DNA of 64,000 nt, from contig CM066033.1 in the NCBI GenBank assembly GCA_033557465.1, forward strand, positions 590,084,438 through 590,148,437. The letters are read 5' to 3'. Of this stretch, positions 32,723 to 42,924 are shown one piece after another. This DNA comes from Ichthyophis bannanicus. Its lineage: Eukaryota > Chordata > Amphibia > Gymnophiona > Ichthyophiidae. A program made the translations under genes and the position numbers. The notes beneath the pieces were generated by a model. It did no database searches. It was given only the letters and a program-made list of their open reading frames with translations, and had not been told where the DNA came from. Each line of letters opens with the position of its first letter. Positions within the stretch are counted from its first letter, which is position 1.

Positions 32723-34088
32723 GGTGATCTTTCGGTGGCAGTTTCTCTTGACCTCTCCGCTGCCTTTGATCTTGTAGACCACTCCCTCCTCTTGGCCCGT
32801 CTTCGCGAAGCGGGCCTCTGCAGCACCGTTCTGCACTGGTTTCACTCTTTTCTCTCCTCTAGGTCCTTTTCAGTTCTCTCTGCCTCTACACCCCCAACCG
32901 CCTCTACACCTACTCCCCTGCTTTGCGGTGTCCCCCAGGGCTCTGTTCTGGCTCCCCTCCTCTTCAATGTTTTCCTTACCCCCCTTTCTCTACTGATTCA
33001 ACAGCACGGGATTTCTGCCTTCTACTATGCTGACGACCTCCTTCTTCTTTACCATACCTCTCCCCTTTCCCCTGACCTCTCCCCACTGAACACCTGTCTC
33101 ACAGCTGTAGCCCACTGGCTTACCACTCGCTGCTTACATCTTAATCTTGCAAAGACTCTGGCCATCTGGTTCTCACGTGACGGTACCCCTCCCTTGGTTT
33201 CCCCCTCCTTTTCTGGCTCCCCCATTCCCTTAGTCTTCTCCTTCTGCTACTTGGGTGTCCTTTTTGACCCTGGCCTCACCTTTCGGGATCACATTGCTCA
33301 CATCTCTAAGACCTCATTCTACTTTCTACGTCAGATCCGTGCTATTCGTCCATTTCTCTCTCCACAGGCTATGTCTACCCTCCTTCTCTCCCTGGTTATA
33401 TCTCGCATCGATTATTGCAATTCCGTCATGTCTGGTCTCCCTGCCTCCCAACTACAACGCCTCCAACACATCCAAAACACAGCTGCCCGGATCATCTTTC
33501 ATGCATCTATCCGTGATCATATCACTCCTCTCCTCATCCGCCTCCACTGGCTTCTTGTCAAGTTCCGCAGTCATTTCAAGATTCTGGTCCTTCTCCACCG
33601 TGTCCTCCACACCCACTCCCCTCAGTATCTAGCTGACCTGGTTCACTTCCATAACCAACCCGTTCCCTACGCTCCTTTCACCTAAATCGTCTGCATCTCC
33701 CCTCACCCACTTGTGCTCGCCTCCAATCCACCCGTTCCTCTGCATTCTTCTTCCTTGCTCCCGCCCTGTGGAACTCTCTCCCCTCTTCTATCCGCCTCGA
33801 ACAGGACCATGCCACCTTTAGGACCCGCCTTAAAACTCACCTCTTTACCCTTGCCTTCGACCTTCCTGAACCTCCCACATGATTTGTCTTCCCCTCCCCC
33901 TCCCCTCACTTTCCTTTCTACTGTCCTGTTGTATGAATCTGCCTAGTTTGCTTTCCTATCAATTGATGTAACTTCTTTTCCTTTCTCTTCCCACCTTTTG
34001 GTGACTATTTCGATTTGAACTCTGTAAACCGCTATGATGTACATTGCGCTTAGCGGTATATTAAGTTAATAAACCATAAACCATAAAC
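32723..34088 (+). mobile_element. L2-like LINE nested in BovB linker
   Basis: 5'-truncated LINE of a GC-richer subfamily. 3' end 'cttagcggtatattaagtta' followed by three CCATAAA units. The left border is near 32722 and BovB coding resumes at 34089 (KKVVLEESEKSLQK). About 1.37 kb. Confidence 0.82.
32731..33685 (+). pseudogene. L2-like RT domain, open but 5'-truncated
   Basis: Open for 318 codons: [36 protein letters not shown], catalytic YYADDLLLLY near 33028-33057, YLGVLFDPGLTF, SRIDYCNSVMSGLP and HITPLLIRLHWL. The frame continues upstream into BovB linker sequence as far as 32573, forming a chance fusion. A frameshift near 33685 separates the C-terminal part (LEQDHATFRTRLKTHLFTLAF pattern) at 33790-33880. 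Confidence 0.8.
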
Positions 34089-34495
34089 ATCAAGAAGGTT
34101 GTGTTGGAAGAAAGCGAGAAATCTCTACAAAAGGTGAAAAAACAAAAACAGTCAAAATGGATGACAGAAGGAACTCTGAAAATTGTCCAGAAACGCAGAG
34201 AAGCTACAGTCAGAAGAGAAAGAGAGGCAATTGCAGAACTCAGAGATTTCCAACATGCAGCAAGACAAGACAAGGAGAAGTACTACAATCACACATGCAA
34301 GGAAATAGAATCAGAAACTAGAGGAAGAACAAGATCTGCTTTTCTAAAAATACAGGAATTAACGAAAAACAATTCCAGCCTTGAACTGGAATGCTACAAG
34401 ATGCTCAAGGACCCATGTTGAAATATGCTGAGATATCAAGAAAAGGTGGAAAGAATATACAAAGTCATTATACCATAAAGATCAAGTGGACCAAC
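34089..34495 (+). pseudogene. RTE-BovB linker region after nested LINE
   Basis: Plus-strand, Lys/Glu-rich linker between endonuclease and RT: SKWMTEGTLKIVQKRREAT, FQHAARQDKEKYYNHTCKEIE, then after a frameshift KKRWKEYTKSLYHKDQ near 34440-34480. It continues the frame family of 31850-32722. Confidence 0.75.
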
Positions 34496-35057
34496 AGCCG
34501 TTTCAACTTGATTCTAGAGGGCAAGAATTCTGGGACATATCCTCAAATTCAGATCTGCAACACCAAAAACCACAGATATCTGACAACCTTTACAGATAAT
34601 CTCTTATCTCACACTTTTAACTCTTCCATCCTCCATGCTTATCTCATACTTTCTGGAATTCTGTTACTGATTTGGCCTATACTACCCTTCATGGCAAGCT
34701 ACTCCAGATATCCACCAAACTTTCTGTAAGTTACATCCAAGTCCACCTCTTTGGTTGTGCATGTCATGATCCCTTTTTCAAAAACGTTATTAAAAAATGA
34801 CGGTTACTTGCACATTCATAATACCTGCGGTATCTGAATGACTAATCATAATACCCCCAATTGCATCCTTCCTTGTTTCTAAGGTATATATCATGACTTC
34901 CCTAACTCAACCAGGTGACCACACAGTCAATCACAATTCCAAGATATCCACAATGAATACACCCCCTCCCCCCACATGTACATATACATGCATACACACA
35001 ATGCTGAGAGAAGATTTGTGAATCCCCTACAGTGGTCCATATTTTGGCTCAATTTAA
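34496..35057. other. no gene seen
   Basis: AT-rich sequence with no coding pattern or recognised repeat; possible unique flanking DNA of the BovB insertion. Confidence 0.5.
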
Positions 35058-35160
35058 ACTCATAGAAACATAGAAACATGCCGCCAGAAAAAGATCACAT
35101 GGCCTATCTGGTCTGTCCTTCAAGACATGATTAGATCCTAATCTAAATAAATCCTGATAA
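35058..35160 (-). repeat. CR1-like LINE 3' end fragment
   Basis: On the minus strand it reads 'gtgatctttttctggcggca' followed by 'tgtttctatgtttctatgag'. The same end is triplicated at 26813-27028. Confidence 0.6.
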
Positions 35161-35631
35161 GAGAAAGATAACCCCATTGAATAGATAATCAAAATATCTC
35201 TTGTATGAGTTTAACTTATTCAACAAGTATCTGTGTGAAGATGTACGTGCATCTCTCATTAAATGATGGCACCTTCTTGTTTCTGAGGTATGATGGGATT
35301 TGGGGAGGTGGTATTAATTCTCCCATGGTGGTTACTAATAGAGAGATACGGATACTAATCACCAGAATAGTCAACCATTTCCAAATATTTACACTGCAGC
35401 TGTGTAAAATTATGTTGATACAATATTGAGGTTTTCTGTATTCAATAACTTGGAGGAAGGTTATGCCATGGTTAAAGACCAGGAGAAAAGACCTAAATGG
35501 TAAAAGTGCAATGTTGCCCTAATGAAAGAAGTTGTGTTGCATACTGTTAAGAAAATATTGAAAATGCTTTTTGTTGCTATCATTTATATTGTATTCATTT
35601 CCCTTATCATCTTGTTTCCCCTTCTGAGATA
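35161..35631. other. no gene seen
   Basis: AT-rich, no recognised element. Confidence 0.4.
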
Positions 35632-35845
35632 TTGAGGAACAGTTTTGTGGAGGTTTTAAAACTCATTGCAACTTTTTTGCCCTATGCCCTGAGTAGTGTT
35701 TATGAAGTGAAGAGAAAATATGATGAGTTGCTTTCTCTTTTTGGACTGGACTTAACTGAGATGTTGGATATACCCACTGTGAAGCAATATGGCCACTTTG
35801 GTGGCTATAATGTTTTACTTATCTGGTGGCTTGTAATATTATTGG
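35632..35845 (+). other. short open frame of unknown origin
   Basis: About 71 codons before L2-like sequence begins, with a plausible protein composition (RKYDELLSLFGLDLTEML) unlike the low-complexity frames around it. I do not recognise it; it may be a fragment of a transposase or of an old exon. The frame runs on into the L2-like 3' end, which is not part of it. Confidence 0.3.
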
Positions 35846-35910
35846 AACTCCCTTCCCTCTGCTCTCCGCTTAGACCCCCATCATGCCACCTTCAAGCAAA
35901 ACCTAAAGAC

Positions 35911-37481
35911 TGTCAGACGGCTGCCTGGGTGAGAATGTTCAGTCTTGGCAAGTGCATATATCAATATGATTTGCAAGGGATTGTGGGAAATGCAGTCCAT
36001 TCACACCAGACACAGCTGCTCACAATAATTAGTTGTGCTTAAGTGTAAAGCCAATAAGATATTTATTTATGGGGTTATTTCTCCCAACACAGATATGCTT
36101 GGTAGCACATAAAACAGGATACTTGCTTTCAGTGTTAAACTTGGAAAAACAAAATCAGGAAAACAACAGTTGAACTTGTCAGGCAATCAAAGCAAAAGAA
36201 TAAAGACCTGGTTGGTAACAAACTGGTCTTTTCTGTAGGCTTTAGCTAATATTTTCTTAGCAGTGTTTCAAACAACAAGCAAAACCCACAAAGAAGGGAA
36301 AAACTGTTCTTTTCAGGTTAACTTCTTATATCTTCACACATAGACTCAGAAGTGATTCCATCAGAGCTCACAAGCAATTAGGTAAGGCTCAATTGCTAGC
36401 AGTTATCCAGCTGAAACCCCTTAGCTGGCTTAATTTCTACTGCATGGCTCAAAATCCTACGCAGGAGCTTTTCTGAGTAGATTAAAGAACAAGTTTGTAT
36501 TTCTTTGTGATGGTCGTTGTACTTTGTAACAGTAAATTACCAAAGGAGTTTAGACAGAGAGCAATCCACGTATTCACAGCCTGTATCTAAGACTTCTCCC
36601 CCTTCAACAATCATGGGTTCAATATCATGGATTGGCACAGAGGAATTTCTCAATGGAGCATTCTCAGGAGAATACTTGTTTCCCTGCTGTCTTTCAAGGG
36701 TATAGCTAGGGCATAGATCAGTGTTCATACCTGAGCTTCCATTGCTGTTAGAGTTCCTCTCTAAATAGCCTGGCCAGTATGTAGTCCAGTTCTTATGTCC
36801 AGCCTTCCAATCCAGATCCCTGGACACTGGATCTCTCTTCACATACCTTCTGCCACGGTTCTTAGGGTCCCTTCCACGTGCAGCTGTCTCCCTCACAGGT
36901 ACCGTCTGGAGATTCCTAGCTCTGCAGCACCATTCCTCTGGCTTTCCCCAGTCCAATGGTGTATGCTGGCCTTTTGAATGTCTCCCAGTATACGTACTGC
37001 TCTGGACTCCTTTAGACCTCCCAAATGCTTTTCTCTTCTTTCTTCCAAAGGGTTTCTTGCCCTCTCTGTCCGTCCGCACTGGCTTCTGCTTCTGATGATC
37101 CTCCACATGATGAAGCTGTCCAAGATCATGAAGATATCCAAGCTGAGGCTGATTCTGAGGATAATTCTCTGTAGAATAAACTCTACCTTTATTCTGCTTA
37201 GATGAGTGCTCCACCCTAGCACAGCGCAGCTGTGCTGAATCAGGCCCTGCCCTTTGAGATGAGTGCTTGGGGATTACCTCATAGCCCTCTTGATTGAACA
37301 CACGTTTCCCCACTTCAGCTCCTCTAATGGCTGTTGGAAACCTGGTGCATTCTGGGACTGGTAGTCTTTTATGGAAAAATTCTGTTTTCTTATTTCTACC
37401 AGAACTGACAGGTTGCTTGTTCAGAGTCACTTCACCTTTTCTATAGCTCCTTCCTGAGCTATGATAAGCTTCCTTATCACA
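35911..37481 (-). mobile_element. solo LTR, family 1 copy b
   Basis: A 1571-bp LTR on the minus strand (TGTGATAAGG at 37481, end TGACA at 35911), flanked by AGAC (35907-35910, 37482-37485). AATAAA lies at about 36063-36068 (as TTTATT). The insertion site is the L2-like LINE, whose two halves rejoin cleanly. Confidence 0.88.
36537..37481 (-). CDS. LTR-embedded reading frame, copy b (intact)
   Basis: The frame is open from the first base of the LTR for 314 codons and ends at 36537, with no interruption. The first ATG-encoded Met in frame is late (MNTDLC, near 36730), so a start would have to lie upstream of the LTR or on a spliced exon. The product is hydrophilic, with a Lys/Arg-rich stretch (GKKPFGRKKRKAFGR, about codons 150-165), a Trp/Cys-containing middle (KPEEWCCRARNLQ) and an acidic tail (IHDIEPMIVE, YVDCSLSKLLW). 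No signal peptide, membrane segment or known domain is visible. Compared with copies a and c, length changes near codons 118-140 are multiples of three. Confidence 0.5.
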   Translation of the reverse strand, partial: CDKEAYHSSGRSYRKGEVTLNKQPVSSGRNKKTEFFHKRLPVPECTRFPTAIRGAEVGKRVFNQEGYEVIPKHSSQRAGPDSAQLRCARVEHSSKQNKGRVYSTENYPQNQPQLGYLHDLGQLHHVEDHQKQKPVRTDREGKKPFGRKKRKAFGRSKGVQSSTYTGRHSKGQHTPLDWGKPEEWCCRARNLQTVPVRETAARGRDPKNRGRRYVKRDPVSRDLDWKAGHKNWTTYWPGYLERNSNSNGSSGMNTDLCPSYTLERQQGNKYSPENAPLRNSSVPIHDIEPMIVEGGEVLDTGCEYVDCSLSKLLW

Positions 37482-37697
37482 AGACTCACCTCTTTTCCCT
37501 GGCCTTTGACCTCCCCTCCCCCTTTGTGTAATTGTTTCCTTCATGCTCTGTCTATTCTTCCCTTCTCTTTTACTGTCCTGTCAACGATTGTAGTTCCTTT
37601 TCCTTTCTCATGGCTTTATGCCTCTACTGTACTTTATAATTTGTAAACCGCCCTGTTTTATCACAGAAGGGCGGTTTATCAAATGAAATAAACAAAC

Positions 37698-37770
37698 ATT
37701 ATTTTAATTTTCTACACCGCTCTGACACTTCGAAGGGTGGTATATCAAATACTAATAAACCATAAAAGAC
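37698..37770 (+). repeat. L2-like 3' tail fragment
   Basis: A second short LINE-type end ('acaccgctctgacacttcga', 'tactaataaaccataaaag') directly follows the previous one. Confidence 0.5.
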
Positions 37771-38377
37771 ATTTACTCAAAGTTGGATATATTAACAACT
37801 GAAACTACAGGTAAAATGTTTCCTTCACTCTTCCCTTCCAACAAGTCTTGGAACTTGAGTTAGTTTTAACAACTATAGAGACACCTGGTGCCCATCACAA
37901 TATTAGATCTCCCTTCTCTTAAAGATGACATTCAACATTAACATAATTTAATGTCGCAAGGACAATTACAAGTTCAGCTTCCTATCATGCTCACTATACA
38001 ACCAGAATGAGTAAACTGCATAACACTGGTCCATACTGCAGTCCCTGTGGCCGCAATGTGCCAGATCAGTGTCTGTAAAACATGGCAAAGAACTTCTCTG
38101 TGGCTGTCAGTTTTTGCCCCATAGGTTTTATCAAAACCCTCCGAAGAAGATATGCTAGTTTTGATTAGCTGTTGATGGTTAGGTCTGTATTCACCTCTGT
38201 TGGTTTTCACTGATTATGATCTTGGAGCCTATAGTTTAGTAGTGAATCTGGGCTGTTATGTGCCTCCGCATCTGCATCATGACCTGATCTTCTTGCAAAA
38301 GACTGCAATATGGAATTTATGTTACAGTATTTGAATTGCTTCTGATGTTAGTCTATTAATTTTCTTCTAACTTGAGG
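37771..38377. other. no gene seen
   Basis: No recognised element or coding signal. Confidence 0.45.
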
Positions 38378-39572
38378 TGAGCTGATGACCAGTGGCTGAC
38401 GGCCTGGAGCCGGAGGCCCTAGACGATCTCGCCCCCGAGGAACGGGAGAGCGAGCGAGCGAGACCGACGTCGAGGACCCTCACGAGGCCCATGGCTCTCG
38501 GGGGTTTCCTGGACAGATTTGGGTGTCCCACACAAGGGACCCGGGGTCTTCGGACGCCAGTCAGCAAAGCTGGCCGTGAGCACCTGCTGGGAAGCGATGA
38601 ACGCAGAAACGCTGCATTCCAGCACTAGCATACAGGACTCCCAAATGGGCGTGGGGCTCTAGGATGCCGATACCGGGGTCACCGGATCGGGCATCGAGGA
38701 GGAGAGGGGGTCCTCACTGGGACGGCCCTCAGGAGACTGGGTGCCTTCGTCGGAGGCCTCCATTTCTCTGCAAGGTACCTTGTGGGGCCGCTCCTTGTCC
38801 AACTCTCAGGAACGCCGAAGGGGGCTCAGCGACTGGGTGTGGGAGAACTCGTGCTTGTCGGGGGCCCCTCACAGCGACTTCGAGGCCTTCTTTTTGCGCC
38901 ATTCCACCTCAGGGGACCCCTGGTCAGAATGCCACTTGGAACGCGGTGCTGCCAGTGGAGAACCCACCGGAGGGGAGCGACCGAGGGTGCCACCGAAGAA
39001 TACAAGGCGGCCTTTCGAAAAATGTCTTCAGACTTCTGCTTACGGCTGAGCAGAGCCTCAGAGGACATTTTCTTACAGAGCGAACAGAGCTCTGGGTCAT
39101 GGCTGGCTCCCAGACACCTTATACAACAGTCATGACCGTCTGTGACATGTTCCTAGAGCATCTATCGCATTTTTTAAATCCGGTGGCCATGGGGGCAAAA
39201 ACAGCCCCTGTAAGATTGAAGACCCATGCAGCCAGCGGTTAGGAGAAAAAAAGGGCGCAAAAGGGAGTCCCGTAAGCTCCGAAAAAGAGAGCAAGGAGAG
39301 GATGGGTAGAGGACCGGTGCAACCGGAAAAGAAGAAAAAGAGCCTGTTAAGGCAAGGAAAACAAAACTTTTTCCGAGGGACGTGCATCCGAAGTGCTCCG
39401 CAGAAAAAGGGAGACTGAGCAAGATGGCACCCTTGGACAGGAAGAAGACCACGCATGCGTGGCAGCAATCCCAAAGGCTTTTTTTGAAAGCTGGGCAATT
39501 GCTCCGCGTGGGCTCCGTCGGTGCCGACATCACCCATAAGTGAGGAATGACTTCCTGCTTGTTCCTGGAGAA
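38378..39572 (-). mobile_element. DIRS copy A5, 5' end fragment
   Basis: 5' terminal repeat (about 39412-39572), leader with T-rich tract, and the start of gag. It ends at about 38378 inside gag. Closest to A4 (both have 'gcaagatggcacccttgg' in the terminal repeat). Confidence 0.8.
38390..39190 (-). pseudogene. DIRS A5 gag N-terminal part, frameshifted
   Basis: ATG at 39190 followed by ATGFKKCDRCSRNM, matching the A4 gag start. The second Cys pair is lost to a frameshift near 39120. Gag-like Ser/Lys-rich sequence continues in other frames to about 38390. Confidence 0.65.
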
Positions 39573-40030
39573 ACTGCATTTACCCACAGCTTTCTATTAC
39601 TTTCCCTCATCCAGCCCTCCCATTCTCATCTCTCTCCTTCCCAAGCCTCTTACAGTGTTGCCCAGTCTTTTAACTCTCCCCTTCTTTCTCCCACCTGTGT
39701 CCAGCATCTTCGCTTTCTCCTCTCACACCTTCCCCCATCCAGGTCTCTCTCCTCTCTATCCCATATTTAATAACTTCTCTCTGCCTCCCTAGACCCCACA
39801 AACACCTGTCCAGCATCTTTTTTCTCCCCATCCCTGCCCCGTCTCCCTAGTTCCCCACCATTTCCAGTATCTCCTCTGTCTCCCTAGCCCTGCCCTCAGG
39901 TCCAGCATTGTCTCCCCCTCCATTTCCCAGTATCTCTTCAGTGTCTCCCCCTTCCCCTGCCCAGTATCTCTTCAGTCTGTTTCCCCAGCTCTACCCTTAA
40001 TTTTCAGTCTCATCAGTGTTGCACCTCCAT
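39573..40030. other. CT-rich low-complexity block 1
   Basis: Plus strand is rich in CTCC/CCCTC with recurring 'ccagcatct' and 'tctccctag'. Frames across it are compositional artefacts. Similar blocks occur at 42925-43480 and 48600-49120. Confidence 0.7.
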
Positions 40031-40200
40031 TTTATTTATTTTATTTAACAGTTGTTTTATATACTGCCTTTGATCCAAGGCAATTTACATTGAGTAACAG
40101 CACACAATCTCAAGAGATTTGTTTTACAAATAACAAGGGATAAACAACTTGGAATTAAATATGTGGGTTATAACTGAGACAACGGTAGGTGGGTGGTTAT
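40031..40200 (-). repeat. L2-like 3' tail
   Basis: Begins 'atttattttatttaacagtt' and continues 'tatactgcctttgatccaag', the reverse of a LINE/SINE 3' end with an AATAAAT tail. Confidence 0.55.
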
Positions 40201-40788
40201 TTATTTTATTTATTTAACACTTATTTCTATACCGCTCTTTCCCAAGTATCAAGTGCGGTTTACAAGGAACAGTAAGTTATATGGTATGTTAAAGCGCATA
40301 CCTAGTCGTTTTACATAGAACAAGTGGAACTATTTACAAGTAACAATATAACATTTGAACAGTAAAAAGTTAGGACGTATTTACATTATGGGTACTTACA
40401 AAATATATCATAGAACAAAATTGTGATGTATAAAAATATTTTGTGTGTTATGTAGTATTGTAGTATGGTTGTTAACCTGTGTCTCTTTGTGGTATATACA
40501 TTTAGGTAATGTCGTTGGGACCAAAGTGTTCTATGAAGAGGTGTGTCTTTAATAGTTTCTTCATGTCCTGAGTAGATTGAACAGATCTGATGGCTTCAGG
40601 TAGGGAGTTCCAAATTGTTGGGGCATATAACGAGAAGGCTCTGTTGCTTGTCTGTTATGTACATTTGGTCTTGAAATGAGAGATAGCCAGAAGATTCTGA
40701 TCTTCTGGGTCTTCTTGTGGCTGGCCTTGAAATTTGATCCTCAAGACGGGGAGTGGAGAGAGATTATGAAGGATTTTATGAACGGTGG

Positions 40789-42830
40789 TTATGGTCTTGT
40801 GTTTAATCCATTGGGCACTTGGGAGCCAATGCAGACTTCTAAAGGTGGAGTTATGTGTTGATGACTTGATACGCTTGTTAGGATTCTAGCGGTAGTGTTT
40901 TTCATTAGCTGGCGTGGATATAATGCCTGTTTTGACAGATCTTGGTAGAGGATGTTACTGTAGTCAAGATGGGGTGTTATGATGGCTTGAAAAATTAATC
41001 TGAAATCATTGTCTTGAGGGTGTAGCAGTTTGAGGAGCCTAAAGTTTCCAGTATGCTGTATTTTCTGCATTCTAGATGTGCGAAAGCATGCTGAGGTTGC
41101 TGTCGAGGGTTACAACAAGGAACTTGACTTCCCTTTTTATGTTGATTTTAGCATTATGTAGTATGAACTTATCCAGTGGATTGAAAGCTTGGTCTCTGAA
41201 GATTAGTAACGCTTCAGTTTTGTTTTTATTCACTGCAAGATTAGTTCGGCAAGGTAGTTTGTGACCGCAGTGAAGATGTCGGATATGATTGTGAAGTCCG
41301 GATTGAGTATGTTGAATGGCACAAAGAACATGATATCATCTGCATAGAGGTGAAAGTGCATGTTCCATTTTCTTTACTATGTAATCTACTATGGGCTATA
41401 TGTATATGTTAAATAGTAAAGCAAGAAAAACACCCTTCCTGCAGTGACAGCAGACACAAAAGAAGCAGGACACGAAACCACCATGAAAGGAAACCTTTAA
41501 TTCACAGAGAGGTGTAGCCCAACATGCGTTTCGGCAGGGACCTTCTTCAGGTGTACAGTAACCTCTATTAGAACATTAAAAAATGAATGAATAAAAAAAT
41601 ATATAATAACCATAACATATAAGCAATTAAGACAAAAAATAAAACCACATGCAACCACATGTATGTTGTTTCGTGTCCTGCTTCTTTTGAGTGTGTTAAA
41701 TAGTAAGCCAGATAGGGCCAAACCTTGTGGAATTGCCTAGTCTTAGGTTAAATGGTTTGGAATTGATGAATCCGACTTACCTATATGGTTCTGTCTGAGA
41801 GGTAGGATATGAACCAATTTAATGTGCTGTTGCTCAGGCCTATGCTTCTGAGCCTGTCTAGCATAGTGTAATGTGATACAGAGTCGAATGCAACACTGAT
41901 GTCCAGGAAGACCACCTCAAATCCCTGGTGAGGCTTGTCTAGGCCTATGATGAGCCAGTTGAAGAGATCAGTGACGTGTGTGCCAATGCCATGCCAAGGG
42001 CGGAAGCCATGCTGTAGAGGGTCCAATGAAGCATGAGAATCACCGTGGTCTTAGAGTTGATGCTGTATAGTTTTCTCAATTATTTTAGCCAGGAATGGGA
42101 TGCTGGTAATTAGTCTATATGAACTAGGGTGAGTTATGTCTAATGAAGGTTTCTTTAGTATAGGGCGAATTGAAACCTATTTCAGCGCTGGGGGTAGGTA
42201 TCCTTGAGAGAGGGAGGTGTGGGCTATCTTTATAGTCGGGATGAACTCGGCGCAAAGGGTTTTTATCCATGTCAATGGGCATGGATCCAATATTGTGGTA
42301 TTGATACTGCTGATGATAGAGTTCTCGCTTTGATATTAGGCTGAACGCGTGCCATAAGTAGTTTTGTGATCAGTTATCTTGCTGAAGTGGTGAGTCATTG
42401 TGCAGAGGAGTTGTTGGGCAGTACCTGTCGAAGAGGAAGTCAGCCATAACCTGTGGGTCAAGTTACACTTTTGAGTTTGTTTAATCTGTAGAGTTGGGAT
42501 CGCTAGTCAGGTAGGACACGACTGAGAATAGCTCTCTGGGATGGTTGAGAGATTTCACTCGGATGGTTCAGGTAGTACTCTTTTCGGTAATTGTTGCATA
42601 GTCTGTTGTATTCAAGCTGCTTGGTAAGGAGTTGCTGCTTAATGGTTGTATCTTGTAAACGTTTATTTTCTTTCTAATAGCCTGAGCTTTCGTCTGAGCT
42701 CGTAGAGATTTAGGGTGAGTTGCGGATTATTCTTTGAATACTGCTGCATCATTAGAGTTACATGAGCTTATGAAACTAAGTCAGGTATGTCGGTATCTAT
42801 AAGCAGAGAGACATCATCGAGGAAAGACTG
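40789..42830 (-). pseudogene. L2-like ORF2 remnant
   Basis: Readable pieces: PLQHGFRPWHGIGTHVTDLF, then VVFLDISVAFDSVSHYTMLDRL (42026-41781), a IPQGLALSGLLFN block just right of the insert, the catalytic LYADD region near 41333-41350, and FQAIITPHLDYSNILYQDL with HQHITPPLE (41070-40789). Upstream (42060-42330) an SIRPILKK-type block is seen in another frame. The RT is not functional. Confidence 0.75.
41423..41692 (-). mobile_element. 270-bp insert with inverted ends and hammerhead-like core
   Basis: Flanked by a 15-16 bp near-exact duplication of LINE sequence ('tgttaaatagtaaagc' at 41407-41422, 'tgttaaatagtaagcc' at 41693-41708). It carries 21-bp perfect inverted repeats ('aaaagaagcaggacacgaaac', 41458-41478 and complement 41667-41687). 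On the minus strand 41513-41552 reads CCTGAAGAAGG...CCGAAACGC, the CTGAnGA/GAAA core order of hammerhead ribozymes. A long target duplication suggests retrotransposition rather than cut-and-paste. Class uncertain; Penelope-related short element is my best guess. Confidence 0.5.
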
Positions 42831-42924
42831 TGGGTTGAGTGCCTTGAATCGCCGTCTGTGTTGTTGTTGGGGTAGATTTGATGGGTGGAAATCGTTCGGA
42901 AGTCTGAGTAAGGTTTTAGCAGGG

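Larger units (their letters stand above)
28940..34495 (-). mobile_element. RTE-BovB LINE with 5' inversion and two nested LINEs
   Basis: One RTE-BovB copy accounts for four separate pieces. 3' UTR (28940-29095, -) and RT (30499-31840, -) are collinear once the LINE at 29096-30498 is removed. The 5' part (endonuclease, 31850-32722, and linker, 34089-34495) is on the plus strand, interrupted by the LINE at 32723-34088. The outer end of the inverted part (about 34480, KSLYHKDQVDQ pattern) is the coding position just before where the RT part begins (about 31815, EPLMMKDVKAAL). That is the arrangement expected from twin priming during insertion. Confidence 0.82.
35846..37697 (+). mobile_element. 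L2-like LINE 3' end split by a solo LTR
   Basis: C-terminal RT words (WNSLPSALRLDPHHATF-like, KQNLKTHLFSLAF-like) run from 35846 to 35910 and resume at 37482 after the LTR. The 3' UTR ends 'gaagggcggtttatcaaatg' plus AATAAACAAAC near 37697. The 4 bp AGAC at the break occurs on both sides of the LTR. Confidence 0.75.
40201..42905 (-). mobile_element. L2-like LINE, minus strand, with 270-bp insert
   Basis: 3' end at 40201 ('atttattttatttatttaac', 'taccgctctttccc'). ORF2 remnants run leftward from the end of the endonuclease (near 42800) through RT. A 270-bp insert lies at 41423-41692. Many frameshifts and stops; inactive. Similar in sequence type to the LINE at 1-1960. Confidence 0.8.

Noticed and set aside
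32573..33685. Single novel 370-residue gene
   Set aside because: It crosses the border between BovB linker and a nested L2-like RT.
41423..41692. Cut-and-paste DNA transposon based on 21-bp inverted ends
   Set aside because: The flanking duplication is 15-16 bp and the inverted repeats are not at the duplication borders; retrotransposition fits better.
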